Shown here one piece after another: positions 24,297-32,977 of a stretch of 64,000 bases of DNA (positions are counted from its first letter, which is position 1; the number at the start of each line of letters is the position of its first letter). The notes beneath the pieces are model-generated. The model ran no database searches. It saw only the letters and a list, made by a program, of their open reading frames with translations, and was not told the origin of the DNA. The translations under genes and the position numbers were made by a program. Source of the DNA: SAR86 cluster bacterium SAR86E. Lineage in GTDB: Bacteria > Pseudomonadota > Gammaproteobacteria > Magnimaribacterales > D2472. The DNA is taken from assembly GCA_000307935.1 (NCBI GenBank), contig AMWX01000002.1:62001-126000 (forward strand), written 5' to 3'.

Positions 24297-25735
24297 CGTC
24301 GCCAAAACGCGGGCATAAATAAGACTAAAAGAGTAAATATTTCAAGCCGACCTAAAATCATTGCAAAACACAATATTAGTTTCCCAATTTCATTTACACC
24401 TGAATAATTTTCAGCAACATTTCCTAGTCCAGGCCCAAGGTTATTCAAACAAGCACCAACAGCAGAAAAAGCTGTTTCAAAATTTAATCCAGTTCCCAGC
24501 ATTGCTAAAAGTAAAAACATAAATATAAAAACGTAGATTGAAAAAAACCCCCAAACTTTTTCAGCAATCTTCGCGTCTATTACTTTTGTACCAATTTTTG
24601 ATGTGAGCACTGCATTTGGGTGAATTGTTTTTAAGATCTCCTTGTATGCTTGGTTAATCATAATTAAAACTCGCCACGCCTTAATCCCTCCGCCAACAGA
24701 TTGCGAGCAGGCCCCCATAAAGGCTCCGACCAAAAGTAGATAGGGCAAAAATCCTGGCCAAAGTGAAAAATTTTCTGTTGTAAAGCCTGAAGTTGTAACA
24801 ATAGAAACTGTATGAAATATAGAGGAGCTAAAAGCTAAAGCAACATCTGAATATGAGCCATTTAAGATATTAACTAATAGACAAATAGTAGAAATAATTA
24901 GTACAACGGACATGAAGAATCTAAACTCAGAATCATAGAAGTATTTAAGAGGTTGACCACCAAAGATCGCAGCATAATGTACGGCAAAAGAAGCAGCAGA
25001 TAGCAACATAAAAATAATACAAACCCATTCTATTAAGCTGCTTTCAAAAAAACCAATGCTATTGTCGTGAGTCGAAAAGCCTCCGCCAGCAACCGTGCTT
25101 AAACTATGAGCGATTGCATCAAATATTGACATACCTGAGATTAAATAAAGAAGCGCGCAGACCAAAGTTAAGCCAACATATATTTTCCATAATGCTTTTG
25201 CACTATCTGTAATTTTTGGTGTTAGTTTTTGACTTCCATGGCTTCCAGGCAATTCCATTTTATAAAGCTGACCTCCTCCAATTCCCAGAGCTGGCATCAC
25301 TGCAACAGCCAAAACTATTAACCCCATTCCTCCTATCCACTGTAGGAGCTGTCGATATAAAAGAATAGACTTTGGATATTCATCCAATCCAACAATTGTT
25401 GTTGCTCCAGTTGTGGTTATTCCTGAAACAGATTCAAACACAGAATCACTTACGCTTAACCCAAAGAAGTAAAAAGGCATGGCTCCTGCACAAGCTAGCA
25501 CAATCCAAAACATGGTTGTAATAATAAAACCGTCTGAAATATTGAGCGCAAGTTTTTTGTGCCGAGTTCCAAACCACATTAATAATCCAGAAATTAAAAA
25601 GAAGATAAATGAAAATAAAAAGATATTTTTATTAGATTCATCATATATAAAAGTCAGGGCAAGCGGAGGAAGGAATGAGAGGCTGAACATACCAAGCAAT
25701 ATCCCGAGAAGATTAAAAATTGATCTGTAGTTCAT
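24293..25735 (-). CDS. trkH: Trk potassium uptake channel TrkH
   Basis: TrkH is the membrane channel subunit of the Trk K+ uptake system. It has 480 residues with about ten hydrophobic segments and four selectivity-filter-like P-loops, for example GITTTGATT, TVAGGGFSTHD, VTTSGFTTENF and ACLNNLGPG. Its start overlaps the trkA stop by one base, so the channel and its regulatory subunit are co-expressed. Confidence 0.94.
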   Translation of the reverse strand: MNYRSIFNLLGILLGMFSLSFLPPLALTFIYDESNKNIFLFSFIFFLISGLLMWFGTRHKKLALNISDGFIITTMFWIVLACAGAMPFYFFGLSVSDSVFESVSGITTTGATTIVGLDEYPKSILLYRQLLQWIGGMGLIVLAVAVMPALGIGGGQLYKMELPGSHGSQKLTPKITDSAKALWKIYVGLTLVCALLYLISGMSIFDAIAHSLSTVAGGGFSTHDNSIGFFESSLIEWVCIIFMLLSAASFAVHYAAIFGGQPLKYFYDSEFRFFMSVVLIISTICLLVNILNGSYSDVALAFSSSIFHTVSIVTTSGFTTENFSLWPGFLPYLLLVGAFMGACSQSVGGGIKAWRVLIMINQAYKEILKTIHPNAVLTSKIGTKVIDAKIAEKVWGFFSIYVFIFMFLLLAMLGTGLNFETAFSAVGACLNNLGPGLGNVAENYSGVNEIGKLILCFAMILGRLEIFTLLVLFMPAFWRR

Positions 25736-27093
25736 TAGTCTTCTAGAAAGAGATTTTCTATTTTTTCTTTATCTGTTTTGCTTAAAATAAAAACAATAAT
25801 CCTATCATCAGGTTTAAGCAAAAGATCTTTTGAATGCATAAAGGTTTTATCGCCCCTAATCACTGCAGCAATGACGCAGCTTTCTGGAAGAGGAATTTCT
25901 GAAATAGGCTTATTAAAAAACTTTTCAGTAAATTTATTTTTGTGAATTATGCCCTCAATTGCTTCTGCACCACTTTGCATTTTAAATATAACTTCTTGAG
26001 GGACATCACCTTTTGCAAGATGCTGAAGAACCATTGAAACTGTCAATCGTTGAGGAGAGAGCGCTATATCTACGAAATTTTTAGGAAGTATATTGATGTA
26101 GGTATAGTTATTTACAATTATAATTGTTTTTTTAGCACCTAATTTTTTTGCCAAAAACGCTGACATGATATTTGTCTCGTCATCATTTGTAAGGGCGCAA
26201 AAAATGTCTATATTTTCTATATTCTCACTTTTAAGCAATTCTTCGTCTGACCCAGCCCCATTAAGGACAATTGTCCTATTTAATTGCCTAGATAAAAATT
26301 CACATCTATCTTTATCAGGATCAATAATTTTTATTTTGTAGTCTTCCTCAAGACCTTTAGCCAGGGCAAATCCAATCTTTCCACCCCCTACAATCATTAT
26401 TCTTGACGACGAGGCGTCTTGAAGCCTCATTTCCTGAACAACTCCATCAATATCAGTTTCAGCAGCTAGAAAATAAATTTCATCATTTTCCTTTATTATT
26501 GTTTTGCCATCAGGTATTAATGGTTTGCCTTTTCTGTATATCGCTGGAACAAAAGTATCTGTATTTGGCATATCACTTTTAATACTTTTAAGCTCTCTAT
26601 TAACTAGCATTCCATCTTTTCTTGCTTTAACAGATACAACCTTAAGGGTGCCATTAGCAAATGATTCAATTTGCTCAGCTCCTGGATGCTTAATCAAATC
26701 TATAAGATGCTCTGTTACTTCGTTCTCTGGACCAATAGCTATATCAATATTATCGGACCCAAATGCTTCTAAGGATTCCAAATAAGAAGAGTCTGATAAT
26801 CTACATATAGTTTTTTTAACATTAAATTTTGATTTCGCAATTTGGCAAGAAATGATATTACACTCATCGCTATTGGTTACTGCCAATAAAATTGTATCTT
26901 TATCTGCTCCAGCTTTTTCAAGTGTAAGTGGGTGAGATCCATGGCCTATCTCTGTAGCTAAATCAAATTCTTCTTGAAGTTTTAAAAGCTTATCTTTATT
27001 AAGGTCTACTATGCTAACTTCATATTCTTCACGTGAAAGAGTTGATGCCAGACTGCTTCCAACACGCCCAGCCCCCAATATTAAAATTTTCAT
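25735..27093 (-). CDS. trkA: Trk potassium uptake regulator TrkA
   Basis: This is the cytosolic gating ring subunit that binds NAD(H) or adenine nucleotides and controls TrkH. It has 452 residues in two RCK repeats. The first Rossmann motif is ILGAGRVGSSLA at about 4-15, and the second is IVGGGKIGFALAKGL near 234. Each is followed by a TrkA-C domain. A parS-like sequence occurs inside the gene at 27025-27040. Confidence 0.95.
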   Translation of the reverse strand: MKILILGAGRVGSSLASTLSREEYEVSIVDLNKDKLLKLQEEFDLATEIGHGSHPLTLEKAGADKDTILLAVTNSDECNIISCQIAKSKFNVKKTICRLSDSSYLESLEAFGSDNIDIAIGPENEVTEHLIDLIKHPGAEQIESFANGTLKVVSVKARKDGMLVNRELKSIKSDMPNTDTFVPAIYRKGKPLIPDGKTIIKENDEIYFLAAETDIDGVVQEMRLQDASSSRIMIVGGGKIGFALAKGLEEDYKIKIIDPDKDRCEFLSRQLNRTIVLNGAGSDEELLKSENIENIDIFCALTNDDETNIMSAFLAKKLGAKKTIIIVNNYTYINILPKNFVDIALSPQRLTVSMVLQHLAKGDVPQEVIFKMQSGAEAIEGIIHKNKFTEKFFNKPISEIPLPESCVIAAVIRGDKTFMHSKDLLLKPDDRIIVFILSKTDKEKIENLFLED

Positions 27094-27145
27094 TGTTATA
27101 AATTAAACCTCTTTGCTTTTAATTGGAAGAACTCACAAAATTAAA

Positions 27146-28066
27146 TTATTCTTGGAAAAAATTAGAATATGAATTTGCTGCATCGCTGGATGATATTATC
27201 CGCTTTCCTGGAAATTGTAGGTAAGTAATTACTATTGTTTTATCAATTGTTTTTACTGCTAAACCATTTCTTATAAATTTAAATTGTTTATCCATAGGAC
27301 CACACTCACTTTCATCAAATTCTCTTAATCCATGAATGTTTATAACAATATTATTTTTCATAAAATATATACCTGGCCATCCAAAAAATGCCTTATATTT
27401 TTGAAAAATCATTTCTGCACTTTCAGTAGAAAAATTTATTAACCCTGAAAGCTTGTCTATTTTTTTACAATAACTGGCTTCATCATTCCTTTGTGGCACA
27501 GGGGTAATGTTCTTGCTATAGATATCGCGTAAATCTTTTCCAAGATTTTGAATACATAAAACAACTAACTTCTCTTCTAAATCAATTTTACTATCTGATA
27601 TTAAGATTTCATGTTCATAAAATGAATAAACCGGGCCCTCATCTAATCCTTTGGTCATTTCCATTATGGAGATACCTGTTTTGGATTCATTATCTAATAT
27701 TGCGCTTTGAATAGGAGAAGCTCCTCTGTATTTTGGCAAGAGTGAAAAATGTATGTTGATAGGAGCAACACGTGCTTTATCTAGCAACCATTCAGGAAGA
27801 ATTTTTCCATAGGCAGATACAATTAAAAAATCAAATTCTAGATCTTTGATTTCATTTTGAAATGATTTGTCTAACTTCTCCGGCTTATAAACCGAAAGGT
27901 TAAGTTTTGATGCTTCAGCAGAAACGCTTGATGGATCTTTGTTTTTACCTCTTTTTGATCTCTTGTCAGGCTGACTAATTACACCAACAATTTTAAACCC
28001 ATCTAGGTAAAGAAATTTTAAAATTTGAGCAGAAGACGCTGGCGAACCAGCAAATAAGACTTTCAT
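27146..28066 (-). CDS. fmt: Methionyl-tRNA formyltransferase
   Basis: Fmt formylates initiator Met-tRNA using 10-formyl-THF. It has 306 residues with the formyltransferase signature IHFSLLPKYRGASPIQ (105-120), the catalytic Asn-His-Asp set in that region, and a C-terminal OB-like domain. It lies 43 bp downstream of def. rsmB, which usually follows fmt in gammaproteobacteria, is absent and trkA comes next. Confidence 0.95.
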   Translation of the reverse strand: MKVLFAGSPASSAQILKFLYLDGFKIVGVISQPDKRSKRGKNKDPSSVSAEASKLNLSVYKPEKLDKSFQNEIKDLEFDFLIVSAYGKILPEWLLDKARVAPINIHFSLLPKYRGASPIQSAILDNESKTGISIMEMTKGLDEGPVYSFYEHEILISDSKIDLEEKLVVLCIQNLGKDLRDIYSKNITPVPQRNDEASYCKKIDKLSGLINFSTESAEMIFQKYKAFFGWPGIYFMKNNIVINIHGLREFDESECGPMDKQFKFIRNGLAVKTIDKTIVITYLQFPGKRIISSSDAANSYSNFFQE

Positions 28067-28109
28067 ATTATTTATTGTTTTAAGTTCTTCTAAATTCTTT
28101 TAATTTCTG

Positions 28110-28601
28110 TTATTTTGTAGCTTTCTTCCTAATTCTATCTCTTTTTAATGGAGATAAATAGTCAACCATCAATTTACCCTCTAAATGATCTATCTCATGC
28201 TGTATACAAACAGTTAGTAATCCTGAAGGTTTGTCCTCATGAATAGTTCCATTTATATCTTGCCAAGTGAGAATAATGTTATCAGGCCTCGTTATTTCCT
28301 CGCTTACACCTGGCACAGATAAGCAACCCTCTATAAAAGAAAGTAGACTTTTGTCATTTAAAATCTTAAATTCTGGATTTATAAAGATTTTTGGCTCGTT
28401 CCTTGCTTCAGAAATATCCATAACTATGATTCTCATATGAATATCTACCTGCGTGGCAGCAAGCCCTATCCCATCTTCAGAATACATGGTTTCAAGCATG
28501 TCGGAGGTAATTTTTTCTAAACTTTTGTCGAATTTTATTACTGGCGCAGCAACCTTCCTTAATCTTGGGTCAGGAAACGTTAAAACTTTTAATCTAGCCA
28601 T
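28110..28601 (-). CDS. def: Peptide deformylase
   Basis: Def removes the N-formyl group from nascent proteins with a metal ion. All three family motifs are present: GIGLAATQ (44-51), EGCLSVPG (91-98, metal ligand Cys93) and HEIDH (135-139, catalytic Glu136). The ATG at 28599-28601 gives the standard MARLKVL start. A GTG two codons upstream is less likely. It is divergent from purE. Confidence 0.96.
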   Translation of the reverse strand: MARLKVLTFPDPRLRKVAAPVIKFDKSLEKITSDMLETMYSEDGIGLAATQVDIHMRIIVMDISEARNEPKIFINPEFKILNDKSLLSFIEGCLSVPGVSEEITRPDNIILTWQDINGTIHEDKPSGLLTVCIQHEIDHLEGKLMVDYLSPLKRDRIRKKATK

Positions 28602-28664
28602 ATACACATTATATGTTCATTCTTTATAATCAACATCTTTATTTGTAGCAAAAGGAGCTATTTT

Positions 28665-29159
28665 ATGTCCGATAACATCTCAGTTTCAATATTTATGGGT
28701 TCTAAGTCAGATTTGCCAGTTGTGCAAGCTGCATCAGATACTCTTAATGAATTTAATGTGCCCCATCGAATGTTTATACTTTCTGCGCATAGAACACCCG
28801 AAGAAGTTGTAAAGAGAGTAAAAGAGTCTGAAAAAAATGGAGCCAAGGTATTCATAGCTGCGGCAGGTATGGCTGCTCATTTAGCAGGCGCAATTGCTGC
28901 TCAAACAACAAAACCTGTTTTAGGCATACCTCTTGGTGGAGGTGACTTAGATGGAATGGATTCATTGCTTGCCACTGTTCAAATGCCAAAAGGAGTCCCG
29001 GTTGCAACTTTTGCAATTGGAAAATCTGGAGCAATAAATGCTGCATTGTGCGCGGTGCAAATGTTAGGAACCTCAGATGAAAAAATTGCAGCTATGTTAG
29101 TTGAGTATAAGTCAAAAATGCACGATGATGTATTGGCCGCAAATGATTCAATTCAGTAA
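28665..29159 (+). CDS. purE: PurE, N5-carboxyaminoimidazole ribonucleotide mutase
   Basis: PurE converts N5-CAIR to CAIR in purine synthesis. It has 164 residues with GSKSD at 12-16, the catalytic loop SAHRTPE at 40-46, and AAGMAAHLAGAIA. An AAGGAG SD precedes the ATG. The usual partner purK is not adjacent. Confidence 0.95.
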   Translation: MSDNISVSIFMGSKSDLPVVQAASDTLNEFNVPHRMFILSAHRTPEEVVKRVKESEKNGAKVFIAAAGMAAHLAGAIAAQTTKPVLGIPLGGGDLDGMDSLLATVQMPKGVPVATFAIGKSGAINAALCAVQMLGTSDEKIAAMLVEYKSKMHDDVLAANDSIQ

Positions 29160-29164
29160 TTAAT

Positions 29165-29722
29165 TTGAGGGAATTTTCATCTCCTGCCGATGCATCTAAT
29201 TGGCTAAAAGAAGGTAAAATTTTAATCCATCCAACGGAGGGAGTTTGGGGTCTTGGTTGTAATGCATCAAACAGTAGTGCTTGTAAAAAAATATCTTACT
29301 TAAAAAAAAGATCTGATAAAAAAAACTTCATCTTGCTGTCTCCATCAATCTCCTTTGTATTAGAGCTTTCTGCTGAATTGGAAGCATCACAAATTGAATT
29401 TTTAGAGTCCGTTTGGCCAGGCCATGTCACTGTTATAATGCAAGCAAATAATTCACTATCTCAATCATTAAAAGCTGCAGATAATACTATTGCAATAAGA
29501 GTAAGTGATCACTTGCCTATCAAAAATTTGCTTAATTCATTTAATGATTTAATGGTTTCTACTTCTGCAAATATAAGCAATTTTCCAACCTCCAATTCAC
29601 TTGATGAGGTAAAAAAAATCTTCGATGATCCAGACGTTGCAGTGTATGCTCATGATAATGGAGATGCTTTAAAACCATCTTCAATAATAGACCTAAAAAC
29701 CATGGAATACATTCGTGAATAA
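29165..29722 (+). CDS. tsaC: TsaC (YrdC/Sua5 family), threonylcarbamoyl-AMP synthase
   Basis: TsaC makes threonylcarbamoyl-AMP for t6A37 modification of ANN-decoding tRNAs. It has 185 residues with the YrdC core IHPTEGVWGLGCNA, LKKRSDKKNFILL and SVWPGHVTVI, and the short form without the Sua5 C-terminal domain. It starts with TTG, six bases after purE, and overlaps hemF by 8 bp. The order tsaC-hemF-aroE is common in gammaproteobacteria. Confidence 0.92.
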   Translation: MREFSSPADASNWLKEGKILIHPTEGVWGLGCNASNSSACKKISYLKKRSDKKNFILLSPSISFVLELSAELEASQIEFLESVWPGHVTVIMQANNSLSQSLKAADNTIAIRVSDHLPIKNLLNSFNDLMVSTSANISNFPTSNSLDEVKKIFDDPDVAVYAHDNGDALKPSSIIDLKTMEYIRE

Positions 29723-30641
29723 GCTGACTAAAAATAATCTTGCATTGATTGAATCAAGTCTTAAAGCTGTTCAAAGAAGCATAGATAAAAAGCTGAATTC
29801 TTTAAACATAAATGCATCTCAACGAAACGCTGAAATCTGGAATCGCAAAGAAGGTGGAGGTGGAAAATCTATATCTATTAATGGTGATGTAATAGAAAAG
29901 GCTGCTATTAACTTTTCTTCAATTTCGGGCAGCAAGTTACCCGCTTCTTCACTAGCAACCAAATCAACATCTAATGGTTCTTCAAAATTTCGCGCCATTG
30001 GAGTTTCTGTTATCTCCCACCCCTTTAATCCATATTGCCCAACAAGCCATATGAACATAAGAATATTTCTGGAATTAGGTAAGAGCTCCACCATTAAAAA
30101 TTGGTGGATAGGCGGCGGGTTTGATTTAACTCCTTATGTTATATCTAATGAAGACGCATCACTTTGGCACAACGAAGCCAAACTGTCATTAGATGAATTT
30201 AATAAGAAATATTATAGAAAATTTGCAAAAAACTGCGATGAGTACTTTGTTCTTCCGCATAGAAATGAGAACAGAGGCATAGGAGGTATTTTTTTTGATC
30301 AACTTCAGCATAAAGATATTGAGTCAAGCCTATCGTTATTAGAAAAAGTAGCCGAGTCATATATTAATACCTATGAAAAAATTATTTTGAACCATAGAAA
30401 TAAAAGATTTTTTGAAGATGATAAAGATTTTCAATTGTATCGAAGGGGTAGATATGTTGAATTTAATCTTTTGTTTGATAGGGGCACAAAGTTTGGAATT
30501 GAATCTAACGGGAGAACAGAATCTATATTAGCCTCTTTGCCTCCTTTGGTGAGTTGGCCTTATTCAAACAGAAAAGATATCAAAAAGAAAAATAAATCTT
30601 TGGTTTTACACTTTAATAAGAGCTGGAAAGAGAGAATATAA
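29715..30641 (+). CDS. hemF: Aerobic coproporphyrinogen III oxidase
   Basis: HemF performs oxygen-dependent decarboxylation of coproporphyrinogen III to protoporphyrinogen IX in haem synthesis. It has 308 residues with the family motifs FNPYCPTSHMNIR, WWIGGGFDLTPY, NENRGIGGIFFD and YRRGRYVEFNLLFDRGT. It starts with GTG, overlapping tsaC, and its stop directly abuts the aroE GTG. The oxidase cluster downstream would draw on its product. Confidence 0.95.
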   Translation: MNKLTKNNLALIESSLKAVQRSIDKKLNSLNINASQRNAEIWNRKEGGGGKSISINGDVIEKAAINFSSISGSKLPASSLATKSTSNGSSKFRAIGVSVISHPFNPYCPTSHMNIRIFLELGKSSTIKNWWIGGGFDLTPYVISNEDASLWHNEAKLSLDEFNKKYYRKFAKNCDEYFVLPHRNENRGIGGIFFDQLQHKDIESSLSLLEKVAESYINTYEKIILNHRNKRFFEDDKDFQLYRRGRYVEFNLLFDRGTKFGIESNGRTESILASLPPLVSWPYSNRKDIKKKNKSLVLHFNKSWKERI

Positions 30642-31448
30642 GTGAGTAAAAAAATAAAACTAGGAGTGGTAGGGGATCCAATAGACCATTCATTATCACC
30701 TTTGATACATTCCAAGTTTGGGGCATTGAATGGAATGGAAATCGATTATCAGCCTTTCCATATTGCTCAAAAAGATTTAATAGAATTTATAAAAGATTTT
30801 TTTAATAAAGGTGGTCATGGATTGAACATTACCCTTCCACACAAGCTAAATTGTGTTCATGCGGCTGATATTTTATCTAGTGAGGTTGAGTTGCTAGGTG
30901 CAGCTAATACTTTAAGTAAAAATCAAGATGAGCAAATCGTTGCATCTTCGACAGATGGGCTTGGCCTTATAAGAGATTGTTCTGATAAGAATATAGAAAT
31001 TAGCAACAAGAGAGTTTTAATTCTTGGAGCAGGCGGCGCCAGTCAAAGCATAATACCAGCGATCGCAAGGATGAATCCAGCAAAACTTATGATTGATAAT
31101 AGATCACCTAACAAAATTGCAATCCTGTTAGAAAAGTTCTCTTCTTTTAAGCTTGAGCCTTTTGAGCACAATGACGAGCCTATAGATTTATTAATTAATG
31201 CAACTTCAGCCGCTTTATCAGGCCCCTTTGATTGGGACATCCAAGATCAACTTAATAAAGAGACTATTTTTTATGACTTAAGTTACGGCAAGGCATCTAA
31301 AAATTTTTTTTCCTGGTCCAGCCAGTTTTCAAAAAATAGATTTGATGGAACAGGTATGCTTATTGCCCAGGCAGCATATTCATTTCAATTGTGGTTTGAT
31401 ATATTCCCTGACATATCAAATATGGATTTAAGTAAACTTAATGGCTAA
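30642..31448 (+). CDS. aroE: Shikimate dehydrogenase
   Basis: AroE reduces 3-dehydroshikimate to shikimate with NADPH. It has 268 residues with SLSPLIHS at 17-24 in the substrate pocket, catalytic Lys68 in NITLPHK, the Rossmann motif GAGGASQS, and GTGMLIAQA near the C-terminus. The start is a GTG immediately after the hemF stop, and the gene overlaps the zinc-ribbon ORF by 8 bp. Confidence 0.94.
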   Translation: MSKKIKLGVVGDPIDHSLSPLIHSKFGALNGMEIDYQPFHIAQKDLIEFIKDFFNKGGHGLNITLPHKLNCVHAADILSSEVELLGAANTLSKNQDEQIVASSTDGLGLIRDCSDKNIEISNKRVLILGAGGASQSIIPAIARMNPAKLMIDNRSPNKIAILLEKFSSFKLEPFEHNDEPIDLLINATSAALSGPFDWDIQDQLNKETIFYDLSYGKASKNFFSWSSQFSKNRFDGTGMLIAQAAYSFQLWFDIFPDISNMDLSKLNG

Positions 31449-31653
31449 AAATTTTATTCGATTTATTGCTGGTGCAGTATGCCCAAGTTGCAAAGAATTA
31501 GACAAGATCGCAATAACTCCTGATGATCAAACTATTTATTGTCTAAACTGTGATTTTAAGGAGCATAAACCTCAAGATGGCTTTAAAAATGATTCAAAAC
31601 CAACTGAACCAAAGGTCTTTAATATCGAAGATTTTAGGCCTAAAAAATCCTAG
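31441..31653 (+). CDS. YheV-like zinc-ribbon protein (DUF2387)
   Basis: This is a 70-residue protein with FIRFIAGAVCPSC at the N-terminus and a second CxxC in YCLNCDF, forming a probable zinc ribbon. Its start RFIAGAxCPxC resembles E. coli YheV of unknown function. The C-terminal tail is charged and lacks predicted structure. It overlaps aroE. Confidence 0.8.
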   Translation: MAKNFIRFIAGAVCPSCKELDKIAITPDDQTIYCLNCDFKEHKPQDGFKNDSKPTEPKVFNIEDFRPKKS

Positions 31654-31706
31654 AATTTCATAACATTTACAGCTATTATAGCGTCACAAAAAACCAGTTT
31701 GTTGCG

Positions 31707-31728
31707 AGCTTTTTAATGCTAAAAAGCT
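31707..31728. repeat. Hairpin-forming inverted repeat upstream of coxB
   Basis: The arms AGCTTTTTA (31707-31715) and TAAAAAGCT (31720-31728) are perfect complements around ATGC. It sits in the 158-bp spacer between the zinc-ribbon gene and coxB. No downstream T-run is present, so a rho-independent terminator is only possible; an operator or leader structure is also possible. Confidence 0.55.
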
Positions 31729-31811
31729 TCTAATAAACATAATTTATAGTTATAATTACATATATTAATTATTTATTTTAAAAGCTTCAAATAGAAAGCA
31801 AAGGATTACTA

Positions 31812-32963
31812 ATGTTTAAAAAAGCTACCACAAGCCTAAATAAAACACTTCTTACTGGGTTAACAACGTTGTTCTCAAGCAACATGTTTGCTGCTTGGGG
31901 CGACTTAAATATGACTGAAGGGGTAACAGCAATCAGCAAAGAGGTCTTTGATTTGCATATGTTAATTTTTTGGATTTGTGTAGTTATAGGACTTGTTGTA
32001 TTCGGCATTATGTTTTATTCCATGTTTGCCTTCACCAAGAAAAAAAACCCAAGCCCTGCATCATTCCACGAAAATACTAAACTTGAGTTAGCTTGGACGG
32101 TGGTTCCTTTTTTAATCTTAGTATTTATGGCAATACCTGCATCAAATACTCTAACAAAGATCTACGATGACACAGAGGGAGATATTAATATCCAGGTAGT
32201 CGGTTACCAATGGAAGTGGCAGTACAAATACTTAGAAGATGATATAGATTTTTTTTCCAATCTCACAACCGATTGGGATGAAATATATAACAAAACTCCA
32301 AAAGGAGAATTCTATTTAGAGGAAGTTGATGAGGCGGTAGTAATACCAGTAGGCAAAAAAATAAGATTTTTGATTACAGCCAATGATGTTATCCACTCCT
32401 GGTGGATGCCAGATTTTGCTATTAAGCAAGATGCAATACCAGGCTTTATAAATACCGCTTGGACAATAGTAGATGAGCCTGGAATATACAGAGGCAAGTG
32501 TACAGAGCTATGTGGAAAAAACCACGGATTCATGCCAGTGGTTGTTAAAGTTGTTCCTCAAGATGAATATGATGCATGGGTTCAAGAGAAAAAAGATGCA
32601 GCGTTCAGGATGGCTGAATTAACCGAAAAAGATTGGAGTGTGGCCGAGCTTACTGAAAGAGGGGAAGGAATATACCTTAAGAACTGTGTTGCGTGCCATC
32701 AGGTTAATGGACAAGGGATCACAGGAATATTTCCAAATTTAGCCGGTAGCGATATTGTTTTAAATGACAAAGCTAGAAATATTGAAATTTTAATGGAAGG
32801 AGTCCAGGGAGCGGCTATGCAATCATTTGCAAATCAGCTCTCTGAGGTGGATATGGCTTCTGTGATCACATACACAAGACAGGCCTGGGGCAACGCAGAG
32901 AGCGGTGACGGCGAGATTGTTGTTCCCAAAGATATCGTTGAATATAAAAAACCAAAAGTTTAA
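31812..32963 (+). CDS. coxB: Cytochrome c oxidase subunit II with fused cytochrome c domain
   Basis: This is the electron-entry subunit of the aa3-type oxidase. It has 383 residues: an N-terminal signal or transmembrane region, a second helix, and the CuA cupredoxin domain with ligands in VIHSWW and KCTELCGKNHGFM. After about residue 270 comes a cytochrome c domain with NCVACHQV and a downstream Met-rich axial region. This caa3-like fusion makes the subunit a direct acceptor of external electrons. It is the first gene of the oxidase cluster. Confidence 0.95.
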   Translation: MFKKATTSLNKTLLTGLTTLFSSNMFAAWGDLNMTEGVTAISKEVFDLHMLIFWICVVIGLVVFGIMFYSMFAFTKKKNPSPASFHENTKLELAWTVVPFLILVFMAIPASNTLTKIYDDTEGDINIQVVGYQWKWQYKYLEDDIDFFSNLTTDWDEIYNKTPKGEFYLEEVDEAVVIPVGKKIRFLITANDVIHSWWMPDFAIKQDAIPGFINTAWTIVDEPGIYRGKCTELCGKNHGFMPVVVKVVPQDEYDAWVQEKKDAAFRMAELTEKDWSVAELTERGEGIYLKNCVACHQVNGQGITGIFPNLAGSDIVLNDKARNIEILMEGVQGAAMQSFANQLSEVDMASVITYTRQAWGNAESGDGEIVVPKDIVEYKKPKV

Positions 32964-32977
32964 AAAAAGGAAGTAAT

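Noticed and set aside
27284-27296. TTATCCATA-type near DnaA box in fmt
   Set aside because: Imperfect, coding and far from the candidate origins.
27770-27785. CACGTG-containing sequence in fmt as a parS site
   Set aside because: Flanks (CAACACGTGCTT) do not match the parS consensus beyond the 6-bp core.
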